Shown here: positions 21,030-30,400 of the stretch, one piece after another
Numbering within the stretch: position 1 is the stretch's first letter
Layout of the letters: the number at the start of each line of letters is the position of its first letter
Origin: a virus
DNA: 32,059 bases
Virus record (IMG/VR): IMGVR_UViG_3300044707_000020
Location: 1 to 32,059 of that record
Direction: 5' to 3' (one strand)
Position numbers and translations under genes: made by a program
Notes under the pieces: generated by a model
Told to the model about the DNA's origin: nothing
Database searches by the model: none
Seen by the model: only the letters and a program-made list of their open reading frames with translations

Positions 21030-21908
21030 ATGTCTACAAGTGACACAGTAGGTCAGTACAACTATGACTTTGGATACGGTTCTGATTCCACGCAGGGTCA
21101 GGGCGAAGTCTCATCCGGCAATCTAACAGCAGGATTTGACACAACCAGCTTATTTAGCAATAACAACTTCCTTAATCAATTAGGAAGAGCGCTTCTTGGT
21201 ACACAAGGCGCAAGCGGAACGGGTGCCGGCCTTGCTCTCGGACTTGGTGCACTAGCAGCCGCACTTACCCGTCAGCAGGCACCTGCTGTCAAGCAGCCAG
21301 AATACAAGGCTGCCCCTGTTTATAACCGTGCGCTTACTGCGCCCATGTTCCCACCTCAGCCGGCGCCACAAAAGTCCGCGTCTGGCCAGAACATTTACAC
21401 GCCCATGAAGGGCATGCCCCTGTTCTTCAACCCGAATCCATTTCAGTTTGATGCCACAGAAGCAGCCAAGCGTTATGGTCCTACGCAAGAACAGATTGCC
21501 CAAGGACAAGCAGGATACGAAGCAGGATTGGCGTCGCTCTATAAGCCTATGACGGTAGCGCCTATAGTTACCAAGGCGGAGGGCGGTGAGATCGACGACA
21601 TCATGGTCGGTTATAACGAAGGTGGTGATGTCTATGCAGCAGCCGGCAGATACCTAGAAGGTCCAGGTGATGGTATGTCAGACAGCATCACAGCACAGAT
21701 TGATCATGGCGGTGGCAAGACTCAGCCTGCCAGGTTAGCCCGTGGTGAGTTTGTTGTACCTGCTGATGTGGTATCCGATCTTGGTAATGGCTCCTCGAAT
21801 GCTGGGGCGCAGAAGCTCTACGACATGATGAAGAAGATCCGCAAGGCAAGGCATGGTACGAGCAAGCAGCCTCCAGCGGTGAAGACAGATAAGGCAATGC
21901 CTGCATGA
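21030..21908 (+). CDS. Putative internal/tail protein with GRYLxGPGDGMSD C-terminal domain
   Basis: This is a 292-aa protein with GGGG about 7 bases upstream of its ATG. The N-terminal half is Gly/Asn/Ala-rich with a hydrophobic Ala-Leu-Gly stretch at about 60-80 (GTGAGLALGLGALAAAL). The middle is Pro-rich. The C-terminal third carries AEGGEIDDI, EGGDVYAAAGRYLEGPGDGM, QPARLARGEFVVPADVVSDL and GSSNAGAQKLYDMMKKIRKA. I recall this last set, in the same order, at the end of several different virion proteins of uncultured aquatic phages, which suggests a transferable module. The function of the module is unknown. It precedes the putative ejection genes, so an internal head role is possible. Confidence 0.72.
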   Translation: MSTSDTVGQYNYDFGYGSDSTQGQGEVSSGNLTAGFDTTSLFSNNNFLNQLGRALLGTQGASGTGAGLALGLGALAAALTRQQAPAVKQPEYKAAPVYNRALTAPMFPPQPAPQKSASGQNIYTPMKGMPLFFNPNPFQFDATEAAKRYGPTQEQIAQGQAGYEAGLASLYKPMTVAPIVTKAEGGEIDDIMVGYNEGGDVYAAAGRYLEGPGDGMSDSITAQIDHGGGKTQPARLARGEFVVPADVVSDLGNGSSNAGAQKLYDMMKKIRKARHGTSKQPPAVKTDKAMPA

Positions 21909-22258
21909 ACGAATGGGAGCGTTGCAGCGCATGGATCCAAGCGGCCTTGGACCAAGCCGGCAATTTGTTTTCCCTAGAGGATGTGTTAGAAGCAATACAG
22001 CAAGGGCAGGCGCAGTTTTGGCCCGGTAAGGAATGTGCGCTAGTAACAGAGATTAAGCAGTACCCACGCAAAAGGCTTTGTAATGTGTGGCTTGCAGGGG
22101 GCAATTTAGATGAGATTCAGCATATCGTGACGTACATACGATTGTTCGCCAAGCAAGCAGACTGTGATGCCATCATGTTGCAAGGGCGTCCGGGCTGGCA
22201 GAAGATATACCCGCAACGATTGAAAACAGTAACTTTGATGGAAGAGGTGTCCAAATGA
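21905..22258 (+). CDS. Conserved phage protein (117 aa), possibly acetyltransferase-fold
   Basis: This overlaps both neighbours by 4 bases. Key stretches are FSLEDVLEAIQQGQAQFWPG, CALVTEIKQYPRKRLCNVWL, AGGNLDEIQHIVTYIRLFAK and GCDAIMLQGRPGWQKIYP (the C precedes D in this protein as ADCDAIM). The pattern VTEIxxYPRKR...LAGGxLxEI...GRPGW is one I recall in very many phage proteins of about this length that sit next to internal-virion genes. The strand-helix layout hints at a GNAT-like fold, but the usual acetyl-CoA loop is not clear, so I do not claim activity. A non-enzymatic virion role is equally possible. Confidence 0.75.
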   Translation: MNEWERCSAWIQAALDQAGNLFSLEDVLEAIQQGQAQFWPGKECALVTEIKQYPRKRLCNVWLAGGNLDEIQHIVTYIRLFAKQADCDAIMLQGRPGWQKIYPQRLKTVTLMEEVSK

Positions 22259-22998
22259 GTATGGGCGGCCCGTCGCAAACAGTCACACAAATGCCCCCGG
22301 AGTTCCAACTCCCGTACATATCTGATGTGTTCCGCATGGGGCAGCAGATTGCGTATACCCCCTATACGCCTTACTCTCAGCAGCGATATGCTGAGACGTC
22401 GCCTTTGTACCAGCAAGGCGTTGAAGCTGCTCAGCAAGCTGCTGCTTCTCCCGGTCTGCTTGGTCAGATTGACGTGGGCGGCCAGAAGATGGGCGTCATG
22501 CAGGCTTACATGAATCCGTACCAGCAAGGTGTTACGGATGTGGCCAAAGCTGCCGCGGTGCGTGATTACACACAGGGATTGCAAAGCCTGAAAGCACAAG
22601 CCGGTCAGCGCGGTGCGTTCGGTGGTTCGCGTCAGGCGATTGTTGAATCAGATCTCATGCGTAATCTTGGATCTCAGCTATCCAATATCCAGATGCAGGG
22701 ATCGGCTGCGGCTTATGACAAGGCTGGCCAGCTGTATCAGCAAGACTTAGCCAATCAAATGCAGAAGGCTCAGACCTTGCAGCAGCTTGGGCTTACGGAT
22801 GAAGCACGCCGTCAGCGCGATTTGGATGCCATGTATCAAGAGTTCCAGCAGCAGCGGGATTATCCGGCGCAGCAGGCAGAGCGTTACAGGAACATCATCT
22901 TTGGCTTACCAGGTTATGCCACACAGTCTGCTTATCAGTCTTCTGGTAATCCACTAACCCAAGGGTTAGGATTAGCACGTCTCTTGTACGGGGGCTAA
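22255..22998 (+). CDS. Putative internal virion protein (small ejection protein, gp14-like position)
   Basis: This is a 247-aa protein coupled to the upstream gene by ATGA. The N-terminus is Pro/Gln/Tyr-rich (QMPPEFQLPYISDVFRMGQQ, then YTPYTPYSQQRYAE). The middle is the recognisable core: YMNPYQQGVTDVAKAAAVRD, LKAQAGQRGAFGGSRQAIVE, LMRNLGSQLSNIQMQGSAAA, then a long Gln-rich helix to about residue 210. I recall this core in many uncultured podovirus-like phages directly before very large internal proteins. With the next two genes (492 and 2095 aa) it gives the small-medium-giant order of T7 gp14-gp15-gp16. The match is by position and composition, not by sequence homology I can demonstrate. 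Confidence 0.75.
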   Translation: MSMGGPSQTVTQMPPEFQLPYISDVFRMGQQIAYTPYTPYSQQRYAETSPLYQQGVEAAQQAAASPGLLGQIDVGGQKMGVMQAYMNPYQQGVTDVAKAAAVRDYTQGLQSLKAQAGQRGAFGGSRQAIVESDLMRNLGSQLSNIQMQGSAAAYDKAGQLYQQDLANQMQKAQTLQQLGLTDEARRQRDLDAMYQEFQQQRDYPAQQAERYRNIIFGLPGYATQSAYQSSGNPLTQGLGLARLLYGG

Positions 22999-23001
22999 GC
23001 A

Positions 23002-24480
23002 ATGCAAGCACAAGCAAATACCGGCCTTGGCGGGGATGTCAATATCCTTGAGGCCATGGAGATGTTTAAGGCAGTGCCCGATCAGGTGCTGCCTAAGTAC
23101 GCACAAGATCCTAAGCTAGCGATCTTTGCTGCGGCGGAAATGGCTCGCCGGGAGGATATGCGTAAGCGTTACAGCCAGAGGGCGCAGAAGCCTAACAAGC
23201 CTGTTATTGCTCAGTTGTCTGAGTCCATGGCGCCGAGTATGCCCATGATGCCGCCTGGTATGAATGCTCCACAAGAGCAGCAGCCTATGCAGATGGCTCC
23301 GTCGCAACAAGAAATGCCACAAGCCGGTCTTGCTGGGCTGATGCCTGAGCAGCGCATGGCCGGTGGCGGCCCTGTTGCATTTCAGTTTGGTGGTGGTGTC
23401 GGTGCAGAGTTTGGTGGCGACCCAGTAGTCGAAGAAGAGAAAGAGGTCCGCGTACCTGCCATTATCAATGGTCAGCGTGTCATGGCTACAGCAGCGCAAT
23501 TGCGTGCGGCTGGCTATCCTGAGTCCACGATTCAGCAACGTGTTAAAGAGGCTGCACCTAAGCCTGCACAACCAGCTGCACAACCAGCTCAGCCCCAACA
23601 AAGACAGCAGGTTATTGCACCGCAACAAGTTATTGCACCGCAACAAGCCCCTGCCGCTCAAGCTCCTATGGGTATTGAGCAGATCATCGCTATGGGCAAG
23701 AAGGCTTTGTCCGGTGTTCCACAGATCCAGCCAGAACTTGCGGCTGAAACCGCTGCTCGTGCCGGGACGCTTTATGACGAACGACAGAAGCGCTTCCCAG
23801 ACCAGATGTCTCCAATCATGGAGCAGCTAAAGAAGTTCTACGGCCAGCAGCCTACGCAAGAAGACATCCAGAAAGCTGCTAATCGTCAGATCGCTCTATC
23901 CATGTTGGGCAGTAAAGATCGTAACTTCCTCGCTGGTTTGGCTGGTGGGTTGCAGGCCGGCGAAGATGTTAAGAAGTCTATGGGCGCAGAGAATCGTGCG
24001 ATGCAACAAGCTTCATTGCAGGCACAGTTGGCTCATGCCAAGTACCAAGATGCTGTACGTCGCGGGGATTATGATGCGGCTGATAGGGCGGCAAGAGAAG
24101 AGCGTACATACAGACTTCAAACGCAGAAGCTAGCGCAAGAGCAAGCAATGCAGCCACTTGAAGTTGGTCTTGGTTTGGCCAAGGCTATGCAGCCAAAGGG
24201 TGGTGGCGCGGAACCTGGGCTAAAGCCAAAAGATGCTGCTGAGATTCAAATGAAGGTTATGGCGGTTGCTAAGCCAGAGCTTGATGCGCTTGAAGCGGAA
24301 TATAAAAAACGTGCAAGCAATTTGTTTTTTGATCGCGGCCCTAAGAATTACCAAGAAGATCCTGAGTATCAGAGACGCAGGCAGGCTATTATTCAACGTG
24401 TTATGTCAGAGCAAGCACCGCAACTTATGGGGGTAGCTCAAGTGACACCAGCAGGAATGAGACAACTTGTGGGGCGCTAA
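23002..24480 (+). CDS. Putative internal virion protein (medium ejection protein)
   Basis: This is a 492-aa protein, 3 bases after the previous gene. The N-terminus (ILEAMEMFKAVPDQVLPKYA, then QDPKLAIFAAAEMARREDMR) is helical. A Met/Pro/Gln-rich linker (~75-110) contains GGGPVAFQFGGG at about 125-136. A second Ala/Pro/Gln linker holds tandem short repeats near 190-215. The C-terminal half is strongly helical and charged, with KKFYGQQPTQEDIQKAANRQ, LSMLGSKDRNFLAGLAGGLQ and AHAKYQDAVRRGDYDAADRA. No enzymatic motif is visible. Its position between the small and giant internal proteins suggests the middle ejection protein. Its stop abuts the next start directly. Confidence 0.72.
   Translation: MQAQANTGLGGDVNILEAMEMFKAVPDQVLPKYAQDPKLAIFAAAEMARREDMRKRYSQRAQKPNKPVIAQLSESMAPSMPMMPPGMNAPQEQQPMQMAPSQQEMPQAGLAGLMPEQRMAGGGPVAFQFGGGVGAEFGGDPVVEEEKEVRVPAIINGQRVMATAAQLRAAGYPESTIQQRVKEAAPKPAQPAAQPAQPQQRQQVIAPQQVIAPQQAPAAQAPMGIEQIIAMGKKALSGVPQIQPELAAETAARAGTLYDERQKRFPDQMSPIMEQLKKFYGQQPTQEDIQKAANRQIALSMLGSKDRNFLAGLAGGLQAGEDVKKSMGAENRAMQQASLQAQLAHAKYQDAVRRGDYDAADRAAREERTYRLQTQKLAQEQAMQPLEVGLGLAKAMQPKGGGAEPGLKPKDAAEIQMKVMAVAKPELDALEAEYKKRASNLFFDRGPKNYQEDPEYQRRRQAIIQRVMSEQAPQLMGVAQVTPAGMRQLVGR
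23566..23646 (+). repeat. Two adjacent short tandem repeats in ejection-protein linker
   Basis: The 12-bp unit GCACAACCAGCT occurs twice at 23566-23589. The 18-bp unit GTTATTGCACCGCAACAA occurs twice without interruption at 23611-23646. Both are in frame and encode AQPA-type and VIAPQQ repeats of a flexible linker. Exact identity of the copies points to recent slippage. Confidence 0.9.
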
Positions 24481-27400
24481 ATGCCTATCTTCAATGTACC
24501 GGGCCGCGGCCGTGTTCAATTACCTGATGGCTATACACAAGAAGAGTATGCGTTAGCCATAAGTAAACTCAGCGGGGCTGACCAGTATCAGCCTGAGTTT
24601 TCCTTGGGGCAAAAGGCTTTTGCTCCGATCGCTAGGACGTTGCAAAACATAGGCACGTCTTTGACGACTGAATTACCGGCCATGGGTCTTGCGGCTATTG
24701 GCAAAGATGAAGCCGCTCGTCAGTTACTTGGTGAAGCAAAGCAACGTTATGCAGAGACAGAACGCATGGCGCCAAGGATGTACCAGTCTTATGAGGATGT
24801 GACAGGTCCGCTATCTGCTCTGGGTTTTGCCTATGAGCGTGCTGGGGAGGCCTTACCTTATGGACTTGCTATGTTACTACCTGGGGGCGCCGCTGCTGCT
24901 GGTGCTAGAGGTATTGCAGCAAGGGCTGGAACCGCTGCTACAGAAGCTGCCCTTGCCAGAGGTTTGCCTGCTGCGGCTGCTGAATCTCTTGGCGCAGCTC
25001 GTGCAACACAAGTTATGCAACGTGCAGGATTGGGAGGCGCTGGTGTTGGAGGCTATGCGCTAAACGCTCCTGAAACCTTTGCCAAGGTTGCTGAAGAGAC
25101 AGGTGAACTGCGCCCCGGTGTTGCTGCCACGGCCGCCATTGGTCAGACGCTCCTAGACCTAGTAGCCCCATCAGCCTTCCTCAGTAAGCTTGGTATGTTT
25201 GGCAAGCTTAAGGCTAGCGAAGAAGTTGCCAAGCGTGCTGGCTTTACCGAAGCCGCCAAGGATCTTGCGATAGCAGCTGCTAAGACTGCACCCAAGGAAG
25301 GACTTACCGAGGCCGCTCAAGAAGTCATTGGTAACGCAGCCGTAGACTTTGTGCGTGGCAGCGGTGATCTATTCTCGCCAGAGCGTATCAAACAGTATAT
25401 CGAAGCAGGTCTATCCGGTGCTGTTGGTGGTGGTGCTCTTGGCGCTGCTGGTCGTGGCATTCAGCGTATTGGTATGCCTGTTGAGCAACCCGCCCAACCT
25501 CAGCAAGCCGCCGTTGCCGAGCCACAAGTCACACAGCCTGCCGCTGAAGACACCCTACTAAAGTATCAAATTCCGTCCATGGACGGAATTACACCTGAGA
25601 CTGTTACAGATCAAGCACTTACGCCACAGCCTTCAAGTGTTGGCTATCAAGTACCGCCCGAAATCTTCACAGAAACACCGGTTGACCAGAAATATTTCGA
25701 GCAATTTGTTGCGGATATTATGGCTGGCGTACCTCGTCAGGCGCCAGAGGATCAGCAGTTTTATGCCAATAATGCGCCGGCGATTGAGCAGCGTTTGCGT
25801 GAGGCTCAGGCCGCACCTGCGTTACCTGCGCCGACGCCACAAGAAACGGGCGAGTTAAATATCCCTGTACCTCAAGCAGAGGTGCTTCAGTTAGCTGCGC
25901 CTGATCAGGTTGCCGCTGAGCAAGTTGTTGAAGAAGGTCCACCTGAGTTTGTTGAGCCTCCTCCCATGGAAGGTCCGGCCCCGCTAAGCGAAGAAGACCA
26001 AAGGATTACAGACGAAATAGCTGATCTAGAGAAACAAGCGGCTGAACTAGCTACGCAAAAAGAGGCCGTTGAAGCTAGGGAGCGCAAGCGTAAGACGCAA
26101 GGGGATACGTTCCTTAACGCGCTGAAGAAGGCTGGTGTCAGTGCCAAGGATGTTGCAGATATACGCAGGACCCAATCTGACAAGAACCTTGATAAGGCCG
26201 TTGTTAGTGGCCTCTTGGATCCATGGCTTGGAGAGTTTTCATCTGTTGCGGTTGACCGGGCGGATGTGTTTGACCAGAAGATGAAGCAAAACGAGGCAGT
26301 CGAGTATCTCAAAGACCGCATCTTGAATTATGACTATGTAAGCGACACGACGAAGGCTGAGCTTGCTGATTTAGATCTCAAGCTAGACGAAGTGTTAACC
26401 ATGATTAGGGAGTTTCGCAGTGAACTTGAAGCCAATCTTAAAGCCGCGGAAGCTGCCGATGAGCAAAGAGTTGTTTATGAGCAAGTGGAACAAACTATCC
26501 CCGAAGGCGAAGAGCGAGTTGCTGAACCTGGCGAAGCTGCCAGACCTGAACGTGAAGCTGCCAGAGCTGAAGTAGCCTTCACGCCTCAGTCTTATGCTGA
26601 GCAGATGATGGATGGTACGTTGCCTGATACAGATGAAGCTTATGCGTACTTCCAAGAGAATCAGCAAGAGATCGAGCAGGCACTGTCTGACCTAGAGGAT
26701 CGCCGTGCTCAGCCGATGATGAAGGCTACGGCGGGGCAGTCTAAAACATCACAGAGCCATGCGAATGATCTGGGTGGGGTTGTGGTCTGGCAGGACGGTG
26801 ATCTTGCGCTCATTCGGGCTCATTCCGACAGAACCGGCGATCCTGTTTATGTGGTAGCTAACGGGGTTTTCCGTTCGAGCAAAGATGTAGAGAACTACAC
26901 AGGCAATCTGATCAATGCAACACAAAAGGCGCGGTTAGTTGCGGCCAAGGAATCACTTGAGAAGAAGGATAAGGCTCTGCATGACAAATCACCATTCATC
27001 AAGTTTGATGCCGATGGTGTTGCAGTGTCGCAAAGCGTTTCCCCGCAATTGGCCGGTGTGATTGCAGGGTGGAAGAAGCTTCTCAAGATTCCACAGAATG
27101 TGTATGTCACAACGATTGAAGATGTGGTGGCTAACCGTGGAAAGTTCACAGGACCACACCGGACGATCGGATCTGCGGCGCTTGGTGGTGAGCTTGGTTC
27201 CATGCGAAAGATGGCGGATGGTAACTACTACATAGCATTTACCAAGGACGCATCAGTTACACGGATGCTAGAGACGCTGGCTCATGAATTTGGCCACATC
27301 CATGAGCGTGAGTCATTTAGGAGCGCCGATCTTGCAACGCAGCGTTCCATACGTGACGAGTTTGATAAGTTCCTAAAATCCTCCAAAGGCAAATCGGCCA

Positions 27401-30400
27401 AGGATTACATCCAGTCCATGAGGGCACGAGGCGTTGGTAAAGTTACTAAAGCCGGAGAGAAGACTAAGTTTGAGGATCTAACGCCTTACTGGAAGAGCTT
27501 TGAAGAATGGTACGCAGACCAAGTATCACGCTGGGCAACGACATCAGAAAAGCCGCTGACAGTTGTAGAGAGGTTCTTCAAGCGTCTTGCAGATGCGCTC
27601 AAGTCCTTTTACGCAAAGCTACGCAATCAGAAGTACCTGCCCAACGAAACCTTTAAGCAGTACATGGATAAGGTCACGGCCAATGTCAAAGACATAGCCC
27701 CTGTCCGCGTGGAAGCTAAGCCACTTGGTGTGAAGGACCAGATGGCTTTGTTTATGAAAGATCAGCTAGAGCCAAGTGACACTGAGATCCAATACATGCG
27801 CCGGAGCGTTGAAGGATTAACTGACGCCGGCAAGGATCTATCGCCACAAGAGCAGCAAGATCTGTTTAACGCCGTGGACAAGATTGATGACACGCCCGCT
27901 GAAGGTATGAAGTCCATGGATACGATGATCAAAGACACACCGTCTTTTGAGGGCGCTAAAGCAAAGCTTGGTCAGTATGTCAAAGACGCAACGTCAGATA
28001 ACGCCCAAACCTTGTTGCAGTTTTTGAACCTTAGACAGATTGCTGAGTTGGCCAAGAAAGATCTGCCGCAGGTACGTCAGTACTACGATGTGCTCAATAA
28101 AATGCTAGTCGAGCGCGACAAAAAACTAACTACCGCAAGCAAGCTTCGTGAGAAGTGGGACCAGTGGGCCGACAAGAATCCTAAGCTTGGTGAGGCACTG
28201 GACAAAGTAATCCTTGATGCCCGCATGTCTGGTATTGATCCAACGATCCCTGAGAAAGAAGCAAAAATTAAGAGTGAATCTTTCCGCAAGAACTGGGAAA
28301 TGATCAAGGGTACGGAAGGCGAGGAGATCTTTAAGGAGCTTCGTGATTACTACAAAGAACAGCTTAAAGACAAGAGGGCCATCCTTAAAAGGCTTATTAC
28401 TACCAAGATCACGGATGTTAATGAGCGTGCCAAGAGCTTGCGTGAACTGGACTTTGAGTTCCAGAAGTTTGAGAGTGAAGGCCCGTACTTCCCTCTTAGC
28501 AGGTTTGGCCAGTACTTTATTGCTTATGACATCAAGCTACCTAGCGGCGATACGAAGCCTTACCATGAGATGTTTGAGTCCATGGCCGATCTTCGCAAGC
28601 ATGAGGAAGGCATCGCTAAGGATGTGGCTAGCGGCAAGATCATTAACTTAAAAAGTGGTGTTGATACCAAGGAGCTGTACACCGAAGGCGTCATCAAGTC
28701 TGCGTTCATCAACAAAATCTTTGCAGCTATTGATAAGACGGACCAGCCAACGCTGTCAGACTCTAACGGTCGGGCGATGGACGTGAAGAATAGGCTTAAG
28801 GACGATGTGTACCAGGTTTACCTGTCCATGCTTCCTGAGTTGTCTGTTCAAAAGAACTTCATTCATGCCAAGAAAGTTGCTGGTGCATCGCTTGATATGC
28901 GACGTGCTTTTGCTGAGTCAGCATTCCATAGTGCGTATAACTTGGCGCGTATGGAGTACGGCCCCACGCTAGATGCAATTATTAGTGAGGCGCAGCGGTA
29001 CTCTGATTCACAAAAAGGCACAAGGAATATTGCTCGGGATCGTTACCTTCAAGAATTGAAGGCGCAGCATTATGACTTTAGCAATCCAAAGGATAATCAT
29101 CCGGTTTGGTCAAAGATTACAAGCTTTGCATTCTTGTACTACCTGACCGCGCCAGCATCAGCGATTGGCAACTTAATCCAAACGCCTGTTATTGGCATAC
29201 CAACACTGGCAGGCGAGTTTGATGTTTCGTATGCCAAGGCAAGTAAGGAGATATTTAAGGCTTTTAGTGACTTCAGATCTGCGAGGAAAAAAGGTACAGC
29301 CCAGTATGACCTGGTTGGTATGCTGGAGAAACAAGCCGAAGAAAGAAACTCTGCAATCCTGAAGGAAGAAGCAGAGATCATGTCTGATCTTGAAGGCGTT
29401 ACCAACAGGACTCAAACGCTTTCCTTGGCCGGGCTGGCTGAACGTCCTAGCGGTTTGTACGCTACAGGCGTCAAGAGCATTATTCGTTCTAAGTCTCTTG
29501 GTGTTCTTGATAAGGCCTCATTAATACTTGGTTATGGATTTAACCTAGCAGAGATTGCCAACCGCCAGGTCACAGCGCTTGCTGCGATTAGGCTTGCCAA
29601 ATCGAAGGGCATGAACAGGGCCCAGACTATTCAACTCGCAAGGGATTTAATTGACAAGATTCACTTTGAGTATGCGTCTGAAACCAAGCCAAGGTTCATG
29701 CGTCATCCTATTGCTCAGGTAACGCTACAGTTTAAGAACTACGCTCAACAGATGACCGCCTTCATAGCCCAAGCTATCAAGGAGTCTTTGCCAAATACGC
29801 GTGAATTGAATGCGTTGCTTTTGAGGTCACAGGATAAAGGCTTATCAGAGGATGAGCGTTACGCCGCCAAGCGCGAGTACGATGAGCTAACAAGGATCAA
29901 GAAAGCTGCAAGGACGCGTCTCACTGGTGTCATGGGTATGACCGCTCTCTTTGCCGGGTATGAAGGCTTGCCTTTGTACTGGGTCATCGAAGGCGTCATG
30001 AACCTTATCTTTGATGATGAAGACGAACCTTATGATTTCAGCCTAGAACTAAAGGTTGCCATGGCAAATGCGTTTGGTGACAACGTGTCGCGGGCGCTAA
30101 GCAAGGGGCCAATGTCAGAGATCCTTCAGGTAGACGTTAGCAGGTTTGCTAACCTCAACGACCTCTGGTTCCGTGATGATGCGATGGCTAAAGATGAGGA
30201 AGAGTGGGCCAAGAATATGTTGATTGACATGCTTGGACCAGCGGCAGGTATTGTTCTGAACGTAGCCGGCGGCATCAAGAAGATTAACGAAGGCAACTAC
30301 GCAAGGGGCATGGAAGAAATCTCACCGCCTGTGGTGAAAGACTTCTTCAAAGCTTGGAGGTTCTACCATGAGGGTGCAACAACCCTGCGCGGAGATCCGA

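Noticed and set aside
23116-23661. A 181-aa minus-strand Leu/His/Arg-rich open frame in the 492-aa gene.
   Set aside because: Its composition is that expected from the complement of Gln/Ala/Met-rich codons, and the sense gene is tightly spaced with its neighbours.
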